Shown: positions 14,485 through 23,274, counted from the stretch's first letter. The stretch is DNA of 64,000 nucleotides from Nitrospiraceae bacterium (GCA_019637075.1 JAHBWI010000009.1:1-64000); one strand, 5' to 3'. The notes: generated by a model from the sequence alone, not told the origin. Numbers and translations are program-made.

Positions 14485-15609
14485 CTAGTTGGGCATCGGG
14501 TGTGGTGGGGCCTGGTCTCTCGGGCATCCGGGAGGTGTGCCTGAAGATGTCGGCAACTCAGCCTCGCCGTAGATGTAGCCCGCAATGGCATGTGCCAACT
14601 CGGACGAAAACTCCTGCTGCATCACGCGTACGGCCTTCGCCTGTGCTTCCTTTTCCGTAATGTGGCCTTCTTTGCCGCCCTTGGAGACGGCGCCGATCAG
14701 GCGCCGGGCCGGCAAGTCCTCGATCACGGCATCGGTGCACCAGCGGACGTACCGGAATTGGGGATCTTTCACATCGAGGGACCAGAGCCGGACGGTTCCC
14801 TTTATGAGCAGTTCCGGGGCGCCCGCATTGTCGCGTCCCACCATCGAGAAGCCTTCGCGGGCCAGTCCTTCGATGAGCGCGCGTTCGACGGGTTCTGCCT
14901 GGTCTCCGGTCATCTCGACCGCGAGACGAAGATTGGAGGCCAGGAACTGTTCCAACTCGCCGGTCAGTTCCGCCACACGAAACGATGCGGGGGTGCCCTG
15001 CCCGCTGGATCGAATCACCCGTAGATCGGTGTTATAGGCTTCACGCAGCACGAGATTCTTGGTGGCCCGTTTCAAATTTCGCACACGGGTGAGTTTGTCC
15101 TGGGCTTGGTGTGCATCGGTCACCTCCGTCTGGATGGTCCGGTCGAGCTCATTCAACCGTTCCACCATCGACGCTTCCGCTTGCGCGCGGTTCATCCCGG
15201 CCAGAGCATAATACTGTCGTTTCTTTTGGTCAAACCAGGTGTCGAGCACCAGGACATTTTCCAGGACCTTGTCCGTCGTGACCTGCGTGACGTTGTCGAG
15301 TGTCAGCCGTCGTTCCGTGCTGGTCTGTCCCCGCTGTTCGACCACCAGGTAGGATTCCCAGTCTTTAGCTTGGGCGGTGATTTCCGCTTTGAAGATCCGG
15401 GAGACGGCGGCATAGGCCTGCTCCGTGGCCTGTTGACGCGAATCTGCTTGGCCCAGGCCGATCAGATACTGGCTGCTTGGGAATTCGGCGCTCTGTCCAT
15501 CCACCCACGTTGGGCGCGGCTTGCCGCCGCAGCCTATCAGGAGCAGCGTTGAGGCCATCAGGCAGATCACCGCCAGGGTCAGTTTGTTGTGTGTGATGGA
15601 ATCCGTCAT
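14485..15609 (-). CDS. LPP20-like lipoprotein
   Basis: The 374-residue product has a lipoprotein signal peptide with lipobox LLIGC (Cys27). The mature protein starts GGKPRPTWVDGQSAEFP and SSQYLIGLGQADSRQQATEQ, the LPP20 pattern (P-x-W, YL-x-G-x-G-x-A, then a helix of Ala/Glu). A second half (EPVERALIEGLAREGFSMVG and APELLIKGTVRLWSLDVKDP) resembles the CsgG/LpoB-like domain in which subunits recognise short periplasmic folds. It ends in a Pro-rich tail. Its ATG overlaps the stop of the COG3014 gene by 4 bp. It is likely anchored in the outer membrane, facing the periplasm. Confidence 0.78.
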   Translation of the reverse strand: MTDSITHNKLTLAVICLMASTLLLIGCGGKPRPTWVDGQSAEFPSSQYLIGLGQADSRQQATEQAYAAVSRIFKAEITAQAKDWESYLVVEQRGQTSTERRLTLDNVTQVTTDKVLENVLVLDTWFDQKKRQYYALAGMNRAQAEASMVERLNELDRTIQTEVTDAHQAQDKLTRVRNLKRATKNLVLREAYNTDLRVIRSSGQGTPASFRVAELTGELEQFLASNLRLAVEMTGDQAEPVERALIEGLAREGFSMVGRDNAGAPELLIKGTVRLWSLDVKDPQFRYVRWCTDAVIEDLPARRLIGAVSKGGKEGHITEKEAQAKAVRVMQQEFSSELAHAIAGYIYGEAELPTSSGTPPGCPRDQAPPHPMPN

Positions 15610-17096
15610 TGCACCACCCGTTCGATGAGGAATTTGGTTTCGCCGGGACGAAGCGTCAACGATTGTGCCCGAGGGCTGGGCAGTGGGCCGCCTCCGCGAC
15701 CCACGCAACGAATCCGCGCTTCATATTCACCGGCCGGCACCCAGATCCGGTTGATCTGAATTTCGTCTGGCAATGTCCTCCAGCTTCGTTTGTCCGCCTC
15801 TTCCGACGCGATCGCCAGCCCGTGCGTCAACAAGCCCACGGCCAAGCCGACCCAGGGCGCGTCGTCCTTGTTGACCGCCTGTTGCGCGCCTCGCGTCGCG
15901 GCTTCGGCTGCTGCGAATTTCACGGCTGCTCGGGCTAAGGCCTTGGTGGTGATGCCGGCCATGCGTTCCGAGAGCGACTTCTCCGCCAGCGCCGTGCCGT
16001 TGTAGACGAGTTGCGAACTCTCGGAAATGGGAGCGCCCTCGCGCGGAACCAGCGTCACTTCTTCGTACTGTATCTGCGTCTTCTGCGGAACCAGCCTGGG
16101 TAGCGCCACTCGCACGACCCGGCCGTTCAACCCATAGAGCAGGCTGTCCGCCGCCCGGCGTTCTTTCCGGTTGGAGGCATGCGCGACGCCCCGGTTCAGT
16201 AGAACCAGTTGGAGCGCATCGAGGCTGATCGGAATGTCGAGGTAATTATCTTCCTTGTGCGGGGCGCGACCGTTGTAATTGATGACGACTACCTGGGCGA
16301 GATCCGCGTGATCGTTGCGCGAAACCCAGGGGACGTCCGGGAATTGGCGCCGGTATTCATCCAACTCGGTCGTCAAATGCAGGGCATCGCTCGTACGCAG
16401 CAGGTCGGCCTTGAGCATGAGCGGCATCGGAGTCTTTGCCCATCCGCGGGTCTCCTCAAAAATGTCGTAGGCTTTTCGGTAGGCCACGAAGGCATTGTTG
16501 ATATCCCCGGCCGCCTCATAGAGCACGCCGGTGAGGTAGCGCGCGAAGGCATCTTCCCGATAGGCCGCCTTGTCCGTGACCTTGTCCGAGAGCACATTCA
16601 GTCGGTGATCGATTTGCCTGGCCTCGACGAGGGACTCGTTGATCTGGCCGAGCACCGCATAGTCGAGCGCTTTGATGACGTTGATCATCACGTGCTCGTA
16701 GGGGGCGCCTTCGTAGGGCAGGACGTTGTCGTTGGTGAGGAAGGCCGTGGTTTCGGTCCTGATGGTTTTGGTGTACAGCCGTTCGACTTCCTGGTCGGCG
16801 CGCTCTAGAAAACCGATGCTCTTCGTGTATTCGCCGGCCAGATGGAGCGTCATACCGCGCTCCATGCTGTAGAGGAGCCGGTTGCGTGAGCCGTAATCGG
16901 ACTCAGCCTCTTCCATGATCGCGTCCGCGCGTTTGGGATCTCCGGCGGCAAGGCTCTGATCGATCAGGAGATAGTGATTACTGGAGAGGCTGCAGCCGCT
17001 CAGCAGGAGCAGGCTCCAAGCGAGCAACGTAGGGAGAGTGAACCGAAAGCGGCCTCCCTGCAGGGAGGCCGCGGTCGATGGGATTGGTCGTCTCAA
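15606..17096 (-). CDS. COG3014-type lipoprotein with TPR-like repeats
   Basis: A 496-residue lipoprotein with lipobox LLSGC (Cys35). The mature N-terminal half is TPR-like (AIMEEAESDYGSRNRLLYSM, ERGMTLHLAGEYTKSIGFLE, ARYLTGVLYEAAGDINNAFV). The C-terminal half is beta-rich with DLAQVVVINYNGRAPHKED and ITTKALARAAVKFAAAEAAT. This matches the uncharacterised COG3014 family, frequently found beside LpoB- and LPP20-type lipoproteins. It probably belongs to an envelope complex with its neighbours. The gene is followed at 4-bp overlap by the LPP20-like gene and lies 15 bp after the LpoB-like gene. Confidence 0.8.
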   Translation of the reverse strand: MRRPIPSTAASLQGGRFRFTLPTLLAWSLLLLSGCSLSSNHYLLIDQSLAAGDPKRADAIMEEAESDYGSRNRLLYSMERGMTLHLAGEYTKSIGFLERADQEVERLYTKTIRTETTAFLTNDNVLPYEGAPYEHVMINVIKALDYAVLGQINESLVEARQIDHRLNVLSDKVTDKAAYREDAFARYLTGVLYEAAGDINNAFVAYRKAYDIFEETRGWAKTPMPLMLKADLLRTSDALHLTTELDEYRRQFPDVPWVSRNDHADLAQVVVINYNGRAPHKEDNYLDIPISLDALQLVLLNRGVAHASNRKERRAADSLLYGLNGRVVRVALPRLVPQKTQIQYEEVTLVPREGAPISESSQLVYNGTALAEKSLSERMAGITTKALARAAVKFAAAEAATRGAQQAVNKDDAPWVGLAVGLLTHGLAIASEEADKRSWRTLPDEIQINRIWVPAGEYEARIRCVGRGGGPLPSPRAQSLTLRPGETKFLIERVVQ

Positions 17097-17111
17097 CGGA
17101 TGCCGTCGAAA

Positions 17112-17741
17112 CTAAAAAATCGTGCGTTTCTTTTCGATGACTTTCTTGATCTTCTTCTGGCCGAACCACGATTTGATGTTGTTTTCGAGGTCCACCATTT
17201 CCAAGTCGATCTGATAAAAAACCGCCTTGGTGCCGTCCTGTTCGTCCAGGATCGTCGAAATGCTGCCCCGCATCATGTAGTCCGCGCCGAGTTCCTTTCC
17301 CGGCGCTTTCTGCGTGTCCTCGCGCGCGTGGACGGCCTGCTCCCGCCGCTCCTCGCGCACTTCCTCACGTTCGCCCTTGCCGGCGACGAACATCACCCGT
17401 TGGGAATTCGTCAGCTCTCGTTCCAGGTCGCTGACGAAGGTTTGCACATTGATGTGTTCATGACTCTTGTTGATGACCGTGCCGACGATCACAACCGGCT
17501 GGCGCGACTTGGCTTTGGTGAAATTGTCGAGCCAAGGGCTTCCCACGGCTTCTTTCACCATGGTCTCCGCCACCATCCGTGAGTCCGTGTCGTTCCAGCG
17601 CCCGCTCAGGTCCGTGACGGTGCCGGTGTCGACGCGCGTTACTTTGTTTTCGTGCCCACAACCGCTCAAGAACGATGTCGTCCCGATTACAGCCAAGGCG
17701 GCCATCGCCCGTCCGATTGAACGACTCGACCACTCGATCAT
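17112..17741 (-). CDS. lpoB: LpoB-like penicillin-binding-protein activator
   Basis: A 209-residue lipoprotein, AGGAGGAGA before the ATG, lipobox FLSGC (Cys28). The mature part has the LpoB features TDLSGRWNDTDSRMVAETMV, PVVIVGTVINKSHEHINVQT, FVSDLERELTNSQRV and GADYMMRGSISTILDEQDG. In enterobacteria LpoB reaches from the outer membrane to stimulate PBP1b. Between the strands this copy has an inserted charged stretch (GKGEREEVREERREQAVHAR) also common outside enterobacteria. No PBP gene is near, so the partner is unknown. Confidence 0.82.
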   Translation of the reverse strand: MIEWSSRSIGRAMAALAVIGTTSFLSGCGHENKVTRVDTGTVTDLSGRWNDTDSRMVAETMVKEAVGSPWLDNFTKAKSRQPVVIVGTVINKSHEHINVQTFVSDLERELTNSQRVMFVAGKGEREEVREERREQAVHAREDTQKAPGKELGADYMMRGSISTILDEQDGTKAVFYQIDLEMVDLENNIKSWFGQKKIKKVIEKKRTIF

Positions 17742-17781
17742 GCCAATCTCCTCCTGGATGCGGCGGATGGGTTCTGCCTCG

Positions 17782-18348
17782 CTACTTCGTGGCCCGCTTG
17801 TCTTCTTCCTTTTCCAGCCGATCGAACAACCGGTCCGCGTTTTTTCGGACAAAGTCCCGCACTTGGCTGTTCAATTCCTTTGCCTGGTCTAGGTTGTTCT
17901 TCATGTCTTCCAAGCTGAGCTTGGTAAGGACATAATAGGTGCCGGACTTCTCGTCCTTATAGCGGTCGATCGGCTTCACGCCGTTGAGCGTGACGGCAGA
18001 GAAGGTCTTCACGGCTCGTTCGATATTCTGTTCTTCGCTGTTTCGGGAGAAATCGCCGGCCGTGGTGGAGGCCGCATAGTCGCGCATCAGGTAAGCCGTG
18101 TAGGTCTCGAAGGTCTTGGCGATCTCGGCGCGGCTACGATTTTCGGCCGTATCCCAGGCGAGCGGTTCGTTCCGCACTCCAACGACCGAGCCGACACCGT
18201 AAAAGGATTTGTCGTTCTTTTCATTGTACGCGCCTGAGCCCTTCTGTACCCAATTCGGGGGGCCGCCGCACGCCGCGAGACCGATCACGAGCACGAGCGC
18301 CAATGCGCTGCCGCTGATTTTCGAAAGAGCCCCCACTACTCTACTCAT
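17782..18348 (-). CDS. LPP20-family lipoprotein
   Basis: A 188-residue lipoprotein starting MSRVVGALSKISGSALALVL, lipobox GLAAC (Cys27), AGGAGG upstream of the ATG. The mature protein begins GGPPNWVQKGSGAYNEKNDK, then SFYGVGSVVGVRNEPLAWDT and NRSRAEIAKTFETYTAYLMR, the LPP20 pattern. It is the first gene of the four-lipoprotein run and its C-terminus is charged and helical (FVRKNADRLFDRLEKEEDKR). It shares the LPP20 layout with the gene at 14485 but is only half its length. It probably resides in the outer membrane facing the periplasm. Confidence 0.8.
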   Translation of the reverse strand: MSRVVGALSKISGSALALVLVIGLAACGGPPNWVQKGSGAYNEKNDKSFYGVGSVVGVRNEPLAWDTAENRSRAEIAKTFETYTAYLMRDYAASTTAGDFSRNSEEQNIERAVKTFSAVTLNGVKPIDRYKDEKSGTYYVLTKLSLEDMKNNLDQAKELNSQVRDFVRKNADRLFDRLEKEEDKRATK

Positions 18349-18580
18349 ACGAGTCCTCCTTGGTGTAATGCACGTCAGAGCTGTCGGCGGTGGAATGCGG
18401 GTGGCGAGAAACATTGAGGTGTTCGAGGCTCAGTCTGTGTGAAGACATAATTGCCCGAAAAGTCACGGGGTTATGCTAACATGCACCTCCGAGAGAGTCA
18501 ACGCATGGCGCGGGAGTTGGTTGACGGAACTCGATACGAATATTCAGACGGTCGGACATTTCATAGGTAAGGAGGCCTCT

Positions 18581-18751
18581 GTGGCGGACGTTCAGATTCA
18601 AGATGGGATCATTCGGATTGCGGAGCTCGACATTCAGGACCCCAAGGCGGCGGCTGTATTGGCCGAATATCCGCAGGTCCGATGGCCGGAAATCACCAGG
18701 CGCGCATTGAAAATCGGATTGGGATATCTCAAGGGCGGGGGGAAGGACTAA
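18581..18751 (+). CDS. 56-residue uncharacterised protein, GTG start
   Basis: A perfect AAGGAGG lies 5 bases before GTG at 18581, giving MADVQIQDGIIRIAELDIQD and then a helical end (WPEITRRALKIGLGYLKGGG). The size and hydrophobic/acidic pattern resemble small regulators or antitoxin-like proteins, but no family is recognised. It stands alone between divergent and convergent neighbours. The strong ribosome binding site is the main argument that it is real. Confidence 0.5.
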   Translation: MADVQIQDGIIRIAELDIQDPKAAAVLAEYPQVRWPEITRRALKIGLGYLKGGGKD

Positions 18752-18826
18752 GCGAGATCAAAGCGCACTGCCCGGCGAGGAGCGATTCAACCGATATCTG
18801 GTTCCGTCCTGGCGTTGAGTCTGCTC

Positions 18827-20203
18827 TTACGGACTCGCCGCAGGAGGAGCCTGCGGCCGGACCGCGCGCTGCGCACGCTCGCTCTGTCCGCCAAGTTCCA
18901 GATAGCGGCGGAACGCGTCGACCGATTTCACCGGTTCATTGAGGTGATCAGCGTAGAGGGTGCCGAGGGAGAAATACACGTCCGTATAGGCAGGGTTGAC
19001 GACGAGCGCCTGCTGCATGGCCCGTTCGGCCTCCTTGAATTGCCCCTGCTTTTCGAACACTAGCCCGAGCGTGTAATGGGAATCGGGATTCTGCGGCGCA
19101 TATTGCACGGCGGCTCTCGCGGCCACCAGGGCTTCTTCAACGTTCGGAAGGATTTCCAACCGCACATAGCTCTTCAATACATAGGCATCGCCGAAGGACG
19201 GGTCGTAAGCGATGGCGCGATTGAGCCGCTCCAGCGCTTCCTCGGCTGATTTCTGGTTTTGCAGGAGCGCGAACGCCTCTTCATATTGCGTACGGGCTGC
19301 CTTGGCTCGATCGGCTTGGCTGGTCGGTTCCTGTCCCATCTGGAAGGAGGCCTTCTTCCCCTCCACCAGGATCACGTCTCCATCGCCTTCCAGCTGGGCA
19401 AACTGCGGATGCTGTTTCGACTTCGTCCCTTCTAATTGCTGCTTTACAAAGGCACCCAACTCGCTGGCCATGATCCAGCCGTTCTTGTTGAGGTCGGCCG
19501 AACCCTTCATGCCGGAAACCAATGCCTGCACGAAGGGGTCAGCGCCGGCCGTGCGATCGATCGGCTCGTCTTTGCCGGCGGCCGTCAGGACCTGGACCGC
19601 GCGCTTCTCCGTCTCATCTTCAGGCGATAACCGGCCTTCGAGCGACAACTGTTGGGGCGCCGTCACTTCCCATCCCTGTAGGCCGGCGTCCAACAAGAGA
19701 AGCAGGTGCTTCGAGGCGGATCGGCGTGTGAACTCCTTGATATGGTCGAAGGTCACGGCCTTCGTGGCGTTGTTGACCTGTGCATCCCATGGGACAAGGT
19801 ACCCGAGCTCCTTGGCTTGAGCATCCTGGGTGGTCACGCCGTGGCCGGAGAAGAAAATCACCACGCGGTCTTGGCGTCCGACCTTGCGCGGCAGATAGTC
19901 GGACAGAATTTGCATCAGCCGTTTGGAACTGGCGTCCTTGTCGTAGAGCTCGATGACTTCGTCGAATCCCAATTCTCGCAGCGACGTCGCCACAGCCTTC
20001 GCCCCTTCGATCGCGCCGGGAGCCTTGGGCGCCACGAGATAATTTTCGATCCCGATGACCACGGCCCAGGATTTGTAATACAAGCCTTCGGGCTTGCCTA
20101 CCTGCGCATGGACGGTCGGGAGAAGGGTAAAGGAGCTGAGAACAGAAAGAGCGAGTGCGGCTGAAATCGAACGGAGGAACCGGCCTGTGACGTGGGAGCG
20201 CAT
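18827..20203 (-). CDS. secreted caspase-fold (C14-like) protein with TPRs; catalytic Cys lost
   Basis: A 458-residue protein with a signal peptide (cleavage near VHAQ, residue 34). Residues about 42-290 are a caspase-like domain: WAVVIGIENYLVAPKAPGAI, then ELGFDEVIELYDKDAS and RVVIFFSGHGVTTQD with the catalytic His121. The second catalytic site, normally D-x-C-x-S-G, reads LLLLDAGLQGW, so Gly174 replaces Cys. An EF-hand-like loop (ADLNKNGWIMASEL) follows. Residues about 310-440 form three TPRs. It should be a non-proteolytic scaffold in the periplasm. It lies beside the four lipoproteins, on the same strand. Confidence 0.85.
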   Translation of the reverse strand: MRSHVTGRFLRSISAALALSVLSSFTLLPTVHAQVGKPEGLYYKSWAVVIGIENYLVAPKAPGAIEGAKAVATSLRELGFDEVIELYDKDASSKRLMQILSDYLPRKVGRQDRVVIFFSGHGVTTQDAQAKELGYLVPWDAQVNNATKAVTFDHIKEFTRRSASKHLLLLLDAGLQGWEVTAPQQLSLEGRLSPEDETEKRAVQVLTAAGKDEPIDRTAGADPFVQALVSGMKGSADLNKNGWIMASELGAFVKQQLEGTKSKQHPQFAQLEGDGDVILVEGKKASFQMGQEPTSQADRAKAARTQYEEAFALLQNQKSAEEALERLNRAIAYDPSFGDAYVLKSYVRLEILPNVEEALVAARAAVQYAPQNPDSHYTLGLVFEKQGQFKEAERAMQQALVVNPAYTDVYFSLGTLYADHLNEPVKSVDAFRRYLELGGQSERAQRAVRPQAPPAASP

Positions 20204-20327
20204 AGAGTTGGGATCCGATGTGCGACCGAATCAGCCTACCCTCGTTTCCTCCTGACTGTCAAGGAAGCGAAACACGATTCATCCTTGTATCGCGCGGTGT
20301 TAGGGGCGATACCCGCATCGGCAAGGG

Positions 20328-20356
20328 TTGCAGTTCCTTGATCCTTTGCACATAAT
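20328..20356 (+). promoter_or_regulatory. sigma70-type promoter of acsA
   Basis: TTGCAG, a 17-bp spacer and CATAAT (5 of 6 bases of the -10 consensus) lie about 50 bp before the acsA ATG. The spacing is ideal and no other candidate stands out in the 203-bp gap 20204-20406. Confidence 0.5.
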
Positions 20357-20406
20357 GCCCCTGGCTCACGAAACGAAACGTCTCGACGACGGGAGGCTTT
20401 GGAGAC

Positions 20407-22296
20407 ATGGACGAAAAGATCGATACCTTGCTGAAAGAAGGCCGCGTCATTACCCCGACCGCCAAAACGAAGTCGGCGGCCCATATTCAAGATTACGAGG
20501 CAGCCTACCGGGCATCCATTGCAGATCCAGAAAAGTTTTGGAGCGGGGTAGCGCAGGAACTCGACTGGTTCACGCCCTGGCATCGCGTGCTGGAGTGGAA
20601 CTATCCTTGGGCCAAGTGGTTCGTCGGCGCAACCTGCAACATCGCCTACAACTGCCTGGATCGGCATGTCAAAACTTGGCGCCGCAACAAAGTGGCGGTC
20701 ATTTGGGTCGGTGAAAACGGCGAAGAGCGGGTCTTCACCTATGGCGAGCTCTATCGACAGGTGAACCGCTGCGCGAATGCGCTCAAGGGGCTCGGGCTCA
20801 AGAAGGGCGATCGGGTCACAATCTATCTGCCGAAGATCCCAGAGCAGATCGTGGCCATGCTGGCCTGCGCCAGGCTCGGACTCATTCACAGCGTAGTGTA
20901 TTCCGGCTTCAGCGCGCCCGCTCTATCCAGCCGCATCCAGGATGCGGAAGCGCGGCTCGTGATTACGGCCGACGTCGGGTACGACCGGGGCAAGACCATC
21001 AACCTCAAAGGCGTCGTGGATGATGCCGTGCAGACCTGCCCTTCCGTCGAGAAGGTCGTGGTGGTTCGCCGGGAGAAGATGGGCATTGCCCTTTCGGCTC
21101 CCAAGGAAATCGATTGGAATGACTGGCTGAAGGATCAAAAAGCAGTGTGCGAGGCCGAACAACTCGACGCCGAATCGCCGCTCTATATTCTCTACACCTC
21201 AGGGACAACGGGGAAGCCGAAGGGCGTAGTCCATGTGCATGGCGGCTATATGGTCGGCACCTATATCACGACCAAGTACGTCTTCGATCTCAAGGAAGAA
21301 GACGTATACTTCTGCGTTGCAGACCCAGGATGGGTAACAGGCCACAGCTATATCGTCTACGGGCCGCTCTTGAACGGTGCGACGATCCTGACCGCGGAAG
21401 GAAAGCCGGATTACCCCAACCCCGGCCGTTGGTGGGATCTCATCGAACGATACGGCGTCTCGATTTTCTACACGACCCCGACAGCCATCCGTCTCCTCAT
21501 GAAGTACGGCGAGGATTGGCCCAAGAAATACGACCTGTCCAGTCTGCGAATTCTCGGCAGCGTCGGCGAGCCGATCAATCCGGAAGCGTGGGAATGGTTC
21601 TTCCGGGTTACCGGCAGCGACAAACCGATCATGGATACCTGGTGGCAAACGGAGACCGGCTCCATCTTGGTCACGCCTCTGCCCTGCGTCCCGCTGAAGC
21701 CGGGGTCCGCCACAAGGCCGTTCCTCGGGATCGAAGCCGACGTGGTGGACAAGGAAGGCAACAGCCTGCCCGGTAATTCCGGGGGCTTCGCCGTGATCAG
21801 AAAGCCATGGCCTTCGATGATGCGGACCATCTACAAGGACCCGGATCGATACAAGGTGTACTGGAATACGATTCCGAACTGTTATACGGCGGGCGACGTG
21901 TGCCGAAAGGACGGCGACGGCTACCTGTGGTTCATGGGGCGCGCGGACGACGTCATCAAGGTGGCAGGCAACCGCATCGGCACGGCGGAGGTGGAGAGCG
22001 CGCTGGTGGGCCATGCCGCCGTCGCGGAAGCCGCGGTCATCGGCAAACCGCACCGCACCGCCGGCGAAGCCATCAAGGCCTTCGTCATCCTCAAGCAGGG
22101 CTATCAGGACTCGAAGGAACTGATTCAATCCCTCAAAGACCACGTCCTCAAAGAGTTGGGCAAGATCGCCGTCCCGCAGGAAATCGACATCGTGCCATCC
22201 CTGCCCAAAACACGATCGGGCAAAATCATGCGGCGGGTGCTCAAGGCCAAGGAATTGGGCCAAGACGTGGGAGACATCTCGACGCTGGAAGATTAG
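20407..22296 (+). CDS. acsA: acetyl-CoA synthetase (AMP-forming)
   Basis: A 629-residue adenylate-forming enzyme. Visible motifs: the Acs N-terminal domain (AAYRASIADPEKFWSGVAQE), the P-loop-like YTSGTTGKPKGVVHVHGGY, the acetate-pocket motif DTWWQTETGSI, YTAGDVCRKDGDGYLWFMGR, and the C-terminal PKTRSGKIMRRVLK whose Lys is the usual acetylation site. It converts acetate, ATP and CoA to acetyl-CoA. GGGAGG precedes the ATG. It has its own promoter and no operon partner. It may serve acetate assimilation. Confidence 0.94.
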   Translation: MDEKIDTLLKEGRVITPTAKTKSAAHIQDYEAAYRASIADPEKFWSGVAQELDWFTPWHRVLEWNYPWAKWFVGATCNIAYNCLDRHVKTWRRNKVAVIWVGENGEERVFTYGELYRQVNRCANALKGLGLKKGDRVTIYLPKIPEQIVAMLACARLGLIHSVVYSGFSAPALSSRIQDAEARLVITADVGYDRGKTINLKGVVDDAVQTCPSVEKVVVVRREKMGIALSAPKEIDWNDWLKDQKAVCEAEQLDAESPLYILYTSGTTGKPKGVVHVHGGYMVGTYITTKYVFDLKEEDVYFCVADPGWVTGHSYIVYGPLLNGATILTAEGKPDYPNPGRWWDLIERYGVSIFYTTPTAIRLLMKYGEDWPKKYDLSSLRILGSVGEPINPEAWEWFFRVTGSDKPIMDTWWQTETGSILVTPLPCVPLKPGSATRPFLGIEADVVDKEGNSLPGNSGGFAVIRKPWPSMMRTIYKDPDRYKVYWNTIPNCYTAGDVCRKDGDGYLWFMGRADDVIKVAGNRIGTAEVESALVGHAAVAEAAVIGKPHRTAGEAIKAFVILKQGYQDSKELIQSLKDHVLKELGKIAVPQEIDIVPSLPKTRSGKIMRRVLKAKELGQDVGDISTLED

Positions 22297-22339
22297 GCAG
22301 TGGTCAGAAGAAAAACTGTTTAGCAGGGAGCGGACACGC

Positions 22340-22999
22340 CTACGACAGCAGGCCGCGCTTGCGCAGGTAATCGCGATCGATGGTAGGGGCCGGTTTGGAC
22401 GGCAGGATGCCGCGTTCTTGCAGGAGCCGCTCGACGAACTTGCCGATGAGATCCGGTTCGAGATTCACCTGATCCCCTACTTGCTTGAGGCCAAGCGTGG
22501 TGACCTTGGCCGTGTGCGGGATGATGCAGACCGTGAAGGTCCGTTCCCCGATCTCGTTGATCGTCAGGCTGATGCCGTCCACCGTGATCGATCCCTTCGG
22601 CACGCAGTAGCGCAAGAGCTCCGGCTGCGCCTCGAACTCTAAAATCACGGCGTTGCCGTCTTGATGGCGGTTGCGGATCGCGCCCACGCCGTCGACGTGG
22701 CCCGATACCAAGTGGCCACCGATCCGTTCGTTCAATTTCATCGCGCGTTCGAGGTTGACGGGAGATCCAGCGGTGAGTGTGCCGAGCGTCGTCACCTGAA
22801 GCGTTTCGGGCGAGACGTCGACGGAGAAATCCTTCTCGCTCTTTGTGACGACCGTGAGGCAGGTGCCGTTCACGCTGACGCTGGCGCCGATGGTCATATC
22901 TTCCAGCACCGTCGAGGCCATGATGGTCAAACGGGTCCCACCCAACCCCTTGGTCAGGTTGGCGACAACCCCCATTTCTTCAACGATGCCGCTAAACAT
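22340..22999 (-). CDS. ribE: riboflavin synthase alpha chain
   Basis: A 219-residue enzyme with the typical start MFSGIVEEMGVV and two lumazine-binding half-domains: GASVSVNGTCLTVV with HLVSGHVDGVG, and KGSITVDGISLTINEIG with IPHTAKVTTLG. It dismutates two 6,7-dimethyl-8-ribityllumazine molecules to riboflavin. The gene starts two bases after the 35-residue microprotein and is the last gene of the long minus-strand run that also contains ribD. Confidence 0.95.
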   Translation of the reverse strand: MFSGIVEEMGVVANLTKGLGGTRLTIMASTVLEDMTIGASVSVNGTCLTVVTKSEKDFSVDVSPETLQVTTLGTLTAGSPVNLERAMKLNERIGGHLVSGHVDGVGAIRNRHQDGNAVILEFEAQPELLRYCVPKGSITVDGISLTINEIGERTFTVCIIPHTAKVTTLGLKQVGDQVNLEPDLIGKFVERLLQERGILPSKPAPTIDRDYLRKRGLLS

Positions 23000-23001
23000 G
23001 G

Positions 23002-23109
23002 TTAGGCCCGGTTCCTGGTTTTAACCAGGTATACGCAAAAGGCGATCAAGCCCATCGCTCCCACCGCGGCGATCGTTTTCTGCACGTTTTCCAGAAACTC
23101 GGTATCCAT
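23002..23109 (-). CDS. 35-residue single-TM microprotein
   Basis: The sequence starts MDTEFLENVQKTIAAVGAMG, continues LIAFCVYLVKT and ends in Arg-rich RNRA: a short acidic N-terminus, one membrane helix and a basic C-terminus (positive-inside would put the C-terminus in the cytoplasm). A purine-rich AAGGAAGA box precedes the ATG. It starts 4 bp after the other microprotein and ends 2 bp before ribE. No family is recognised. Its size and layout resemble accessory subunits of membrane complexes. Confidence 0.6.
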   Translation of the reverse strand: MDTEFLENVQKTIAAVGAMGLIAFCVYLVKTRNRA

Positions 23110-23113
23110 CGCG

Positions 23114-23233
23114 CTATTCTTCCTTTGGAAAGACTTGGCGGTACACCCACACGAAGACGTACATGAGCCCCACCACGCCGATGCTCGCCAGTACGCCGAT
23201 GATAATGTCTGAGGCTTCGTACGTCCCATTCAT
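23114..23233 (-). CDS. 39-residue single-TM microprotein
   Basis: The sequence starts MNGTYEASDIIIGVLASIGV, continues VGLMYVFVWVYRQVF and ends PKEE: one membrane helix with short polar ends. AGGA lies about 8 bases before the ATG. It is the first of two tiny membrane proteins between the MFS gene and ribE. The coding frame is intact and the tight spacing to its partner (4 bp) supports translation. No family is recognised. Confidence 0.6.
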   Translation of the reverse strand: MNGTYEASDIIIGVLASIGVVGLMYVFVWVYRQVFPKEE

Positions 23234-23274
23234 AACTCTGTCCTGATCAGCTCGAACGCGGCGGCATTATAGCA

